Part shown: positions 33,647 to 40,952 of the stretch, piece by piece
Position numbering within the stretch: the first letter of the stretch is position 1
How the letters are laid out: the number at the start of each line of letters is the position of its first letter
NCBI GenBank assembly: GCA_963830495.1
Contig: CAWHMS010000002.1
Location: 434,001 to 498,000 of the forward strand
DNA length: 64,000 bases
Source of the DNA: CAWHMS01 sp963830495
GTDB lineage: Bacteria; Actinomycetota; Actinomycetes; Propionibacteriales; Nocardioidaceae
Direction of reading: 5' to 3'
Program-made: the position numbers and the translations under genes
Notes under the pieces: model-generated
Seen by the model: the letters and a program-made list of their open reading frames with translations, nothing else
Database searches by the model: none
What the model was told of the DNA's origin: nothing

Positions 33647-34837
33647 CTAGCCGCGGGGCCGCGGCAGCGACTCCTGTGCGTCCAGCCAGGCCCGGACGGA
33701 CTCGTTGTGCTCGCCGAGCCGCGGTGGCGGAAGGTGCGACGCGCGGCCTCCGGCGAAGGGTAGCTCGTCGAACCGGAGCGGAGGCCCGGGTAGCTGCACC
33801 GGCCCGGACGCACCCTGGTCGACCTCGATGAGCAGTCCCTGCGCCCGCGTCTGGTCCCAGCCGTAGACGTCGTCGAGAGTGCGGACCTTGCCAGCGGGCA
33901 CACCTGCTTCGGCCAGCAGCGGCAGCCAGTGGCCGGAGGCCTTGCCGACCAGTTGCTGTTCGATGAGGGTAACGAGCTCGTCGCGTCGACGGACCCGCCG
34001 CTCGTTGGTGCGGAATCGTTCGTCGTCGGGGTCTAGCGCGACGAGTGGGGCGAAGGCCCGCCACAACCCCTCGCTGCCGCAGGCGACCTGGATGGGCGCA
34101 TCAGCGGTGTGGAAGAGCCCGTACGGCGAGATGGAGGGGTGGTGGTTGCCGATCGCCCGCGGCACCTCCCCCGCCACCGTCCACATCGTGCCGTGGTAAG
34201 CGTGCACGCCGACGATGGCCGCCAGCAGGCTGGTGCGCACGACCCGGCCTCGCCCGGTGGCGGCGCGCTCGTGCAGGGCGGCGAGGACGCCGTATGCGCC
34301 GTACATCCCGGCGAGCAGGTCCCCGATCGGGACGCCGACCTTGGTGGGCTCGTGCGGACCGGGACCGGTGAGGCTCATCAGACCGGCCTCGCCCTGCGCG
34401 ATCTGGTCGTAGCCCGACCGTCCTCCCTCCGGGCCGTCATGACCGAAGCCGGTGATCGACATGATGACGAGCCTCGGATTGATGGCATGCAGCTCGGTGA
34501 CCGAGAAGCCGAGCCGGTCCAGGACGCCGGGCCGGAAGTTCTCCATTAGCACGTCGGCCTGGGCCACCAGGCGACGCAGGAGGTCCTTCCCTTCCTCGGA
34601 CTTGAGGTCGGCGGTCACCGACTCCTTGTTGCGGTTGCAGCTCATGAAGTACGTCGACTCGCGGTCGCTGCCCTGGCCCACGAAGGGCGGCCCCCAGCCG
34701 CGGCTGTCGTCCCCGCCCCCCGGCGATTCGACCTTGATGACCCGAGCGCCGAGATCGCCCAGCATCATGGCCGCATGCGGCCCGGCCAGCGCCCGGGTGA
34801 GGTCGACCACGACGATGTCGCTGAGCAGTGTCGTCAC
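33647..34837 (-). CDS. CaiB/BaiF-type (family III) CoA-transferase
   Basis: 396 residues. Family signatures: VVVDLTRALAGPHAAMMLGDLGARVIKVE at the N-terminus, NRNKESVTADLKSEEGKDLLRRLV, GVLDRLGFSVTELHAINPRLV, SGYDQIAQGEAGLMSLTG and the catalytic Asp in VGVPIGDLLAGMYGAYG. It moves CoA between acyl groups via an aspartyl-CoA intermediate. The start is GTG at 34837 (MTTLLSDIVVVD); the frame continues upstream without coding character. The downstream end is close to an AT-rich gap. It lies in a small cluster with a PaaI-type thioesterase. Acyl substrate unknown. Confidence 0.92.
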   Translation of the reverse strand: MTTLLSDIVVVDLTRALAGPHAAMMLGDLGARVIKVESPGGGDDSRGWGPPFVGQGSDRESTYFMSCNRNKESVTADLKSEEGKDLLRRLVAQADVLMENFRPGVLDRLGFSVTELHAINPRLVIMSITGFGHDGPEGGRSGYDQIAQGEAGLMSLTGPGPHEPTKVGVPIGDLLAGMYGAYGVLAALHERAATGRGRVVRTSLLAAIVGVHAYHGTMWTVAGEVPRAIGNHHPSISPYGLFHTADAPIQVACGSEGLWRAFAPLVALDPDDERFRTNERRVRRRDELVTLIEQQLVGKASGHWLPLLAEAGVPAGKVRTLDDVYGWDQTRAQGLLIEVDQGASGPVQLPGPPLRFDELPFAGGRASHLPPPRLGEHNESVRAWLDAQESLPRPRG

Positions 34838-34892
34838 CCGCCCGACTCTACGGCCCGCCTCCGCCGCCCCCTCTCCCCTTCCCGTCGACCCG

Positions 34893-35348
34893 TCAGGTTC
34901 TTCCCGCCGACCTGTCACGTTGTTGCGTGGGATCCAGCAGCGCCCCGCCGATCGTCCGGCTCCGACCCCGGAACTCCGCGACCACCCGATCGCCGCAGCT
35001 GATCCGGACGTCGTAGATGCCGTGCCGACCGGATCGGAACCGTTCCTCCGCGACAGCTGCCAAGAGGTCGCCTTCGTACGCCGGCGCCACGAAGACGATG
35101 TCGCATGCCTGCGCAACGGTGCGCTCGTTGTAGGAGTTGCAGGCGAAGGCAAACGCCGAGTCGGCCAGGGTGAAGATGATGCCCCCGTGGCAGAGGGCGT
35201 GGCCGTTGGTCATGTCTGGCCGCACGACCATGCTGAGGCGTGCTGCGCCGGCGGCGACGTGGTCGAGCGTCATCCCCAGACCCGCCGACGCTGCATCGTC
35301 GATCCACATCGCCTCCGCACAGCGACGCGCCAGCTCGTCGGGTGTCAC
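34893..35348 (-). CDS. paaI: PaaI-type hotdog-fold thioesterase
   Basis: 151 residues. Contains the hotdog-fold signature NGHALCHGGIIFTLADSAFAFACN with the HGG motif near residue 57 and the strand pattern ACDIVFVAPAYEGDLLAAVAEE. PaaI hydrolyses hydroxylated phenylacetyl-CoA thioesters that stall the phenylacetate pathway. GTG at 35348 overlaps the stop of the acetyltransferase gene upstream (GTGA), so the two are coupled. The divergent paaN gene supports a phenylacetate link, although the paaABCDE oxygenase genes are not in the window. Confidence 0.85.
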   Translation of the reverse strand: MTPDELARRCAEAMWIDDAASAGLGMTLDHVAAGAARLSMVVRPDMTNGHALCHGGIIFTLADSAFAFACNSYNERTVAQACDIVFVAPAYEGDLLAAVAEERFRSGRHGIYDVRISCGDRVVAEFRGRSRTIGGALLDPTQQRDRSAGRT

Positions 35349-35821
35349 AGCGGCTTCTCCAGCATCACGGTCTCGTGACCGTCGACCTGGACGAGATGCC
35401 CCAGCTCGCGGTAGCCACGGGCACGGTGGAAGGCGAGCGAAGGCTCGTTGGGCGGGTCGGAGTTGACCTCGCACACCATTCGACCGTGGCGCCCCGCACG
35501 GGACTCCATCTCGTCGTACAACAGCCCCGCGATGCCGCGGCGGCGATGGTCGCGATCGACGGCGATGCGGTCGAGGTAGAGGAAGTCGTCGAAGCGCGCC
35601 GAGTGCCATGCGTAGTTGACCGAGTCGTACGACGTACCGGGCGCGAAGGCGAGAGCAAAGCCCGCCACCCTCCCGGCAAGATCACACACCAGCGCATGGC
35701 GGGTCATCGCGCGCAGCAGGTCGAGTCGTGCCGCGTCGAGCGGCGCCAACATCCGGACCGACTCGGCGTTCAGCCGCAGGGCGGCATCGACGTCGGCATC
35801 GGTGAGCGGACGGATCTGCAC
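35345..35821 (-). CDS. GNAT-family acetyltransferase
   Basis: 158 residues. GNAT landmarks: N-terminal IRPLTDADVDAALRLNAESV, acetyl-CoA-binding motif A LDRIAVDRDHRRRGIAGLLYDEM (RRRGIA, about residue 95) and motif B NEPSLAFHRARGYRELG. The C-terminus HETVMLEKPL is typical. GTG start at 35821. Coupled to the thioesterase downstream. Acceptor not predictable; many such enzymes acetylate small amines or protein N-termini. Confidence 0.88.
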   Translation of the reverse strand: MQIRPLTDADVDAALRLNAESVRMLAPLDAARLDLLRAMTRHALVCDLAGRVAGFALAFAPGTSYDSVNYAWHSARFDDFLYLDRIAVDRDHRRRGIAGLLYDEMESRAGRHGRMVCEVNSDPPNEPSLAFHRARGYRELGHLVQVDGHETVMLEKPL

Positions 35822-35898
35822 CTCTGGACCATGCCATGCCCACCCCCGAAATCCCAGCCTGGTGGGTACACGCTGATCAACCCCCAGGTTGTGACGAG

Positions 35899-35904
35899 TA
35901 GGCT
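35899..35904 (+). promoter_or_regulatory. Possible -10 element TAGGCT upstream of paaN
   Basis: TAGGCT lies 46 nt before the paaN ATG and just before a 10-nt palindrome GACGTACGTC at 35910-35919. A leader with the GAGGTGAG ribosome site would follow. Weak, no clear -35. Confidence 0.3.
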
Positions 35905-35949
35905 CCCCGACGTACGTCGTCTGTCACATCACAACGAGGTGAGCCAGCC

Positions 35950-37632
35950 ATGAGCCACGCTGATCGCACCCTGTTCGACCGCCACCGCGACACCCTCGAC
36001 CGGGCGGTCGGCGCCATCAGCACGCGGGAGTACTTCAGTGCCTACCCCGAGTCGCCGAGTCCGCGCGTGTACGGGGAGTCGGCGGCTGCGGACGGTGCCA
36101 AGGCCTTCGAAGCGCTACTGGGCCAGGGCTTCCCGCTGGAGACGCCCGGCGCCGAAGGAACGGTGGCGACCGAGAAGTCACCGTTCGGCAAGCCGCTCGA
36201 GGTGGCCTACCCGCGGGTGACGCCGGACGGCGTACCCACGCTCCTCCACGCCGCCTCGGAGGGAATGCGCGCGTGGCGCGACGCAGGCATCGACGCTCGT
36301 GTCGGGGTGGGCCTGGAGATCCTCGCCCGCCTGCACGCCCGCGTGTTCGAGCTCGCCAATGCGGTGCAGCATACGTCTGGGCAGGCGTTCGTCATGGCCT
36401 TCCAGGCCGGCGGCGCGCACGCACTCGACCGCGCGCTGGAGTCGATCGCTTACGCGTACGTCGAGATGACCCGGGTCCCGGCCACCGCCATCTGGGAGAA
36501 GCCCGGACGGGACGCACCGATCCGGATGGAGAAGACCTTCACCGTCGTGCCTCGCGGGGTTGCCCTGGTCGTCGGCTGCAACACCTTCCCGACGTGGAAC
36601 TCCTGGCCCGGCCTGTTCGCCTCCCTCGTTACCGGCAACGCCGTCGTGGTCAAGCCGCATCCTGGCGCGGTACTGCCGCTGGCCATCACGGTGCAGGCGG
36701 CGCAGGAGGTGCTTGCCGACGCCGGCTTCGATCCCAACCTGGTGACGCTGGCCGCCGAGGACCCCGCGGACGGGCTGGCGGCCGTGCTCGCCGTGCGCCC
36801 CGAGGTCAAGCTGATCGACTTCACCGGCGGCAACGCCTTCGGCGACTGGCTCGAGGCCAATGCCCGGCAGGCGATCGTGTTCGCCGAGAAGGCCGGCGTC
36901 AACGCGGTGATCCTCGACTCGACCGACTCCTTCAAGGGGATGTGCTTCAACCTCGCCTTCTCGCTGGCCCTCTACACCGGCCAGATGTGCACCGCCCCGC
37001 AGAATCTCTTCGTGCCGTCGAGCGGGATCGACACCGACGAGGGCCACAAGACCGTCGACGATCTCATCGCCGGACTCGAAGCCTCGCTGGGCAAGCTGGT
37101 CGGCGACGACGCCCGCGCTGTCGAGCTCTTGGGCGGCGTGGTCAACGGTGACGTCCTGCAGCGGCTGTCCGGTGTGGCCGGCTCCGGAGGACGTGTGGCG
37201 ATCGCCTCGCGCGAGGTGCAGCATCCGTCCTACCCCGACGCCGTCGTGCGTACGCCCACCGTCGTGGTGCTCGGGTCGGACGCGTCGGCGACGTACGAGC
37301 AGGAGTGCTTCGGCCCAGTCGCCTACCTGATCACGACGGCGTCGACGGAGGAGTCGATCGAGACGCTCCGTCGCACAGTCAGTGAGCACGGCGCGATGAC
37401 GGCTGCGGTCTACACCACCAGCGACGACGTCGTGCGGGCGGCCCGCGAGGCGGCGCTCGACGCCGGCGTGGCACTGAGCGAGAACCTGACCGGCCAGGTG
37501 TTCGTCAACCAGTCGGCGGCGTTCAGCGACTTCCACGGCACAGGTGCCAACCCGGCGGCCAACGCGACGTACACCGACGGAGCGTACGTCGCCAGCCGGT
37601 TCCGCTTCGTGCAGTCCCGCCGCCACATCTGA
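35950..37632 (+). CDS. paaN: PaaN-family aldehyde dehydrogenase (phenylacetate degradation)
   Basis: 560 residues, the length of monofunctional PaaN-like proteins. N-terminus VGAISTREYFSAYPESPSPRVYGE is characteristic of PaaN. ALDH features: VVPRGVALVVGCNTFPTWNSWPG, NAVVVKPHPGAVLPL, DFTGGNAFGDWLE, the catalytic Glu region VFAEKAGVNAV, and the nucleophilic Cys in YTGQMCTAPQN. In the phenylacetate pathway this domain oxidises a ring-opened semialdehyde; the class without a hydratase domain may have another aldehyde substrate. Ribosome site GAGGTGAG. A strong hairpin starts 5 nt after its stop. Confidence 0.9.
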   Translation: MSHADRTLFDRHRDTLDRAVGAISTREYFSAYPESPSPRVYGESAAADGAKAFEALLGQGFPLETPGAEGTVATEKSPFGKPLEVAYPRVTPDGVPTLLHAASEGMRAWRDAGIDARVGVGLEILARLHARVFELANAVQHTSGQAFVMAFQAGGAHALDRALESIAYAYVEMTRVPATAIWEKPGRDAPIRMEKTFTVVPRGVALVVGCNTFPTWNSWPGLFASLVTGNAVVVKPHPGAVLPLAITVQAAQEVLADAGFDPNLVTLAAEDPADGLAAVLAVRPEVKLIDFTGGNAFGDWLEANARQAIVFAEKAGVNAVILDSTDSFKGMCFNLAFSLALYTGQMCTAPQNLFVPSSGIDTDEGHKTVDDLIAGLEASLGKLVGDDARAVELLGGVVNGDVLQRLSGVAGSGGRVAIASREVQHPSYPDAVVRTPTVVVLGSDASATYEQECFGPVAYLITTASTEESIETLRRTVSEHGAMTAAVYTTSDDVVRAAREAALDAGVALSENLTGQVFVNQSAAFSDFHGTGANPAANATYTDGAYVASRFRFVQSRRHI

Positions 37633-37636
37633 TGAG

Positions 37637-37680
37637 TTGTCAGAACCCAGTTGCCCTAGGGGGCAACTGGGTTCTGACAC
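37637..37680. terminator. Perfect 19-bp hairpin between paaN and the DUF559 gene
   Basis: Arms at 37638-37656 and 37661-37679 pair perfectly around the loop TAGG; the ends are TGTCAGA and TCTGACA. It can terminate paaN (plus) and contains the stop codon of the minus-strand nuclease gene. A near copy lies at 38693-38734 on the other side of that gene. Confidence 0.75.
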
Positions 37681-38629
37681 GGTGGGTGGCGAGGATTGGG
37701 ACGCCCAGGGCGATGAGATCGACGGCAATGTCCTCCTGCTCGTAGCGCGCCTCTGTCGCGGTTGCCCGCAGCACGTGTCGACTTCGAGTGACGATCTTTC
37801 GCTGACGCTTGATGTCGGCGTCCCAATGGACGGCTTCCCTGTGGTGTGATCCATCGATCTCGAGTACGACGACGGTCCCGTCACCCAGATCCCACTCGCA
37901 GTCCAGGTAGCGAACTCTCCCGGACCGATCCCGCCGCCTTCGTTGTCGGTGTGGCGGCGCGAGTCCGAAGCGGCGACACATTCTGGCGGCGTCGATCTCG
38001 CTCATGGCTTGTGCACCCCCTTCGATGTCGAACAGGGCCAGGCGCATGGCCTTGCGATGACGCACGTGGCCGGCCTCGTCAAGTGCCGCGTGAAGCCGCG
38101 AGACCTGGCAGACCCGCTGTTGTACGACCGATGCCATCATGCTGACGGCGAAGCGCGGCCAGGGCTGCCATGCGCCGGCATCCACGGCTGACCGATGGAC
38201 CTCGGTGCAAGGGATGCCGCGGTACTCTCGGACGTCATCGAGGTCGAACCGTCGGGACTCATGCACCACGATCTTGGGCAAGGGCGTCGTCTTCGCGCCA
38301 CGCGGCACCACGATGTGGACCGGCTTGGCCTCCCGAGCGAAGCCGTGGAAACCCGCGCTCTCGAGGGCAGAATGACACGCCAACGCAGACACTGGCTGAG
38401 CGTCCAGGACGGCTATCCACATCCACTGGTCACGGTTCGGCTCGTGGTTGTGCAGCAGGACAACCGATGACGTGACAGCGGACCACCGACCGGCGTTGAC
38501 TTGTGCGGTGATCAGCTTGTGCGTCGCGCCGAGCCCGCACAGTTGCACCCGAGTGACCACGCCGCACTGTCGCGAAGCGAGGTCGGCAAGCCCCGGGAGT
38601 CGGCCTTGGCTGACGAACATGCGCCTCAT
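37640..38629 (-). CDS. AbiEi-like/DUF559 endonuclease-fold protein
   Basis: 329 residues. N-terminus LADLASRQCGVVTRVQLCGLG resembles the winged-helix of AbiEi-type (type IV antitoxin-like) proteins. The C-terminal domain has a Vsr/DUF559-like nuclease core: RYLDCEWDLGDGTVVVLEIDGSHH...DIKRQRKI, with D-x15-E-x-D spacing of PD-(D/E)xK enzymes. Function of these common actinobacterial proteins is not established. The gene is less GC-rich than its neighbours, has no partner toxin gene, and is bracketed by two related palindromes, suggesting it was acquired as a unit. The stop codon falls inside the downstream hairpin. Confidence 0.75.
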   Translation of the reverse strand: MRRMFVSQGRLPGLADLASRQCGVVTRVQLCGLGATHKLITAQVNAGRWSAVTSSVVLLHNHEPNRDQWMWIAVLDAQPVSALACHSALESAGFHGFAREAKPVHIVVPRGAKTTPLPKIVVHESRRFDLDDVREYRGIPCTEVHRSAVDAGAWQPWPRFAVSMMASVVQQRVCQVSRLHAALDEAGHVRHRKAMRLALFDIEGGAQAMSEIDAARMCRRFGLAPPHRQRRRRDRSGRVRYLDCEWDLGDGTVVVLEIDGSHHREAVHWDADIKRQRKIVTRSRHVLRATATEARYEQEDIAVDLIALGVPILATHRVRTQLPPRATGF

Positions 38630-38692
38630 GCTCGTCGTCCCAAGGCGGCGGCAGGTGGTTGACCGGCAACCTGTGGAAACAGACCCTCGACT

Positions 38693-38734
38693 TGTCAGAG
38701 CCCAGTTGCCTCCGGGGGCAACTGAGATCTGACA
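38693..38734. repeat. Second copy of the TGTCAGA...TCTGACA palindrome
   Basis: Arms 38693-38710 and 38717-38734 pair at 16 of 18 positions. The left arm differs from the hairpin at 37638 by one base over 18 nt. It lies upstream of the DUF559 gene and could also act as terminator or element boundary. Confidence 0.7.
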
Positions 38735-39008
38735 GGTGGGATCATGCCCAACCGGGTCACAGGGTGGCCAAGCACACGCCCGAGGCGGTCAGACCGTGCC
38801 CGTGTCACTGCTAGGATGGGCAATAGCCAAGGCGACGTGTCACCTCGTCATGAGGAAGATGCGCCGCCTTCTTTGTGCCCGTCGTCGTTTGCGTGGTCGT
38901 CTCGGCCTCGCCCTCTGTTCTCGGGTACCGCTCGTCCCCTCGGCTCGCCGATCGCGCCCTGTCGCGGCCCCGGTTGCGGACGACCCGATCGACAGAGAGC
39001 AGCTCGAC
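38735..39008 (+). promoter_or_regulatory. Probable promoter and long leader of the DEAD-box helicase gene
   Basis: An extended -10 TGC-TAGGAT lies with its hexamer at 38812-38817. From there to the GTG at 39009 is about 185 nt. The helicase frame is open through the leader (ATGs at 38850 and 38859), but codon third positions are mixed and the peptide is Arg/Leu-rich without domain character, so I read it as untranslated. Long leaders are common for cold-inducible helicase genes. Confidence 0.45.
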
Positions 39009-40427
39009 GTGTCCGTCGACTCCACCATGCCCGCAACACCCATCTCCACAACGCCCGCACCAGCCGCAGCCCACACCACGCGCACGTTCGCCGACCTCGG
39101 CGTCCCACGTCCGCTGGGCAAGGCTCTGGCGCGCGCCGGCATCACCACGCCGACGGCGGTCCAGGCTGCCGTCATCCCCGACGCGATGGGCGACGCCGAC
39201 GTGCTCGGCCGCGCCGCCACCGGATCCGGCAAGACGCTTGCCTTCGGTCTCCCCATCCTGGCGAAGCTCTCCGGCGGCCGGAGCCAGCCGAAGTCGCCGC
39301 GCGCGCTCATCATCGTTCCGACGCGCGAGCTCGCCAACCAGGTGCGCACGTCCCTAGAGCCGTTGGCGCACTCCCTCGGTGTCAAGGTCATGGCGGTGTA
39401 CGGCGGCACGCCGTACGACCGTCAGATCAAACGCCTCCGGTCAGGGGTCGACGTGGTCGTGGCCACGCCGGGCCGCCTCGACGACCTCATCAAGCGCGGC
39501 ACCTGCCGGCTCGACCGGGTCGAGGTGACCGTGCTCGACGAGGCCGATCACCTGTGTGACCTCGGCTTCTTCCCGACCGTAAGCGCTCTGGTCGCCAAGA
39601 CGCCCGCGGGCGGGCAGCGGATGCTGCTGTCGGCCACGCTCGACGGTGACGTCGATCGGTTGGTCCGCACGCATCTGGTCGATCCGGTGACCCACGACTG
39701 CGACCCTGACCAGGGCCAGCCAGATCTCACCCATCACGTGCTCGTCACCGCCGGCCCCGACAAGATGTCGTCGATCGTGTCGCTGCTGGAGGCCAATCCG
39801 CGCTCGATCGTCTTCACCCGCACCCGGCGGGGCGCCAGCAATCTGGCGACCAAGCTCGCGGCGCATGGCGTGTCGAGCGTCGATCTGCACGGCAGCCTCA
39901 GCCAGCGCGCCCGGGAGCGCAACCTTCGCAAGTTCCAGAAGGGGGATGCCGAGGTCGTCGTCGCTACCGACGTGGCCGCGCGCGGCATCCACGTCGACGG
40001 CGTCACCCTCGTCGTCCACTACGACGCGCCGTCGGAGCACAAGGCCTACCTGCATCGCAGCGGCCGCACCGCACGCGCCGGTAGCTCCGGCTCCGTGGTC
40101 ACGATGACGACGCCTCAGGAGGTCCGCTCCGTCATGCGACTCCAGCGGACGGCGGGCGTGTCGGCACTGCACCACGACATCCAGACGGCACCGCAGCCGA
40201 TGACCGCAGCGGCGCTGGCCGCCAGCGGCAGGCCTGCCGAGTCCGTCAAGGTTCCTGCTGACGCGGGCCGCCGGAGCACCGGAGGCGCCGGCGCGCGCCG
40301 CGGTCGTCGGCACGACGCCCGCCCCGGATCGTCCGGTTCCGCGCGCGGTCGCGGTCGTGCCGGGTCACGTGACCGGTACGCCGATCGGGGCCGGTCCCGT
40401 GCCCGCACCCCCAAGGGCGGCCGCTGA
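39009..40427 (+). CDS. DEAD-box ATP-dependent RNA helicase (RhlE-like)
   Basis: 472 residues from GTG 39009 (the frame is open further upstream, see leader). Motifs in order: Q motif TFADLGVPRPLGKALARAGITTPTAVQ, motif I GRAATGSGKT, Ia PTRELANQV, Ib TPGRL, II DEAD in VLDEADHL, III SAT, IV IVFTRT, V ATDVAARGIHVDGV, VI HRSGRTARAG. The C-terminal ~70 residues are Arg/Gly/Ser-rich, as in RNA-binding tails of RhlE/CsdA types. It unwinds structured RNA, for example during ribosome assembly or cold stress. Alternative starts: ATG 38850 or ATG 39027. Confidence 0.93.
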   Translation: MSVDSTMPATPISTTPAPAAAHTTRTFADLGVPRPLGKALARAGITTPTAVQAAVIPDAMGDADVLGRAATGSGKTLAFGLPILAKLSGGRSQPKSPRALIIVPTRELANQVRTSLEPLAHSLGVKVMAVYGGTPYDRQIKRLRSGVDVVVATPGRLDDLIKRGTCRLDRVEVTVLDEADHLCDLGFFPTVSALVAKTPAGGQRMLLSATLDGDVDRLVRTHLVDPVTHDCDPDQGQPDLTHHVLVTAGPDKMSSIVSLLEANPRSIVFTRTRRGASNLATKLAAHGVSSVDLHGSLSQRARERNLRKFQKGDAEVVVATDVAARGIHVDGVTLVVHYDAPSEHKAYLHRSGRTARAGSSGSVVTMTTPQEVRSVMRLQRTAGVSALHHDIQTAPQPMTAAALAASGRPAESVKVPADAGRRSTGGAGARRGRRHDARPGSSGSARGRGRAGSRDRYADRGRSRARTPKGGR

Positions 40428-40598
40428 GGCCACCGCGATGCCCGGCCGGCACCGAATGAGCGCGGCAGCGCGCTGCGAGTCGACCGCCGCAGTGGTGTGA
40501 GCCGCGCCGCGTGGCTGTCCGGCGTACCCGGGTGTCACGGAGATCGGGCCTGGGTACAGTCCTCGCAAAGGTCGCATCTCACCCGAAGGGAGCCGGAC

Positions 40599-40808
40599 AT
40601 GGCTATCGGTCTCGGAGTTGTGCTCATCGTGGTGGGCGCCATCATCTTGTGGGCGCTCAACCTCGATCTGTCCTGGGTCGAGGACAGCACGCTCGGTTGG
40701 ATCCTCATCGTCGCCGGCATCCTCACGGTGATCCTGTCGCTGGTCGTCAACGCGCAGCGCGGGCGTCAACGCACGACCCACGTCGAGGAGCGGCGGTACG
40801 ACGCCTGA
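40599..40808 (+). CDS. Small two-helix membrane protein, DUF6458 family
   Basis: 69 residues: helix 1 GLGVVLIVVGAIILWAL, a short loop DLSWVEDSTLG, helix 2 WILIVAGILTVILSLVV, then a basic/acidic tail RQRTTHVEERRYD. This is the DUF6458 pattern common in actinobacteria; function unknown. ATG 40599 follows GAAGGGAG. A perfect palindrome lies 33 nt after the stop. Confidence 0.85.
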   Translation: MAIGLGVVLIVVGAIILWALNLDLSWVEDSTLGWILIVAGILTVILSLVVNAQRGRQRTTHVEERRYDA

Positions 40809-40840
40809 CCTCAAGGTCCTCGCCTGCGGGTACGACGCGC

Positions 40841-40870
40841 GCCTCTGCCCGTCGTACGACGGGCAGAGGC
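40841..40870. terminator. Perfect 30-nt palindrome between convergent genes
   Basis: The 30 bases are their own reverse complement with no spacer (arms start GCCTCTGCCC). An outer pair AGGTCCT/AGGACCT (about 40814-40820 and 40874-40880) extends the dyad. Between the DUF6458 gene and the convergent acyl-CoA dehydrogenase it would serve as a bidirectional terminator. Confidence 0.6.
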
Positions 40871-40952
40871 ACCAGGACCTGCGTACCGCGCGAAATCAAC
40901 CAAGGCCCGTCGCGCGGCGGCACGGCGGCGAGCCGAGTGCGACAGCCTGCGA

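Noticed and set aside
2921..38734. TGTCAGA/TCTGACA ends shared by the GntR dyad at 2921 and the palindromes at 37.6 and 38.7 kb
   Set aside because: Only a 7-mer is shared and the inner sequences and spacing differ; likely chance.
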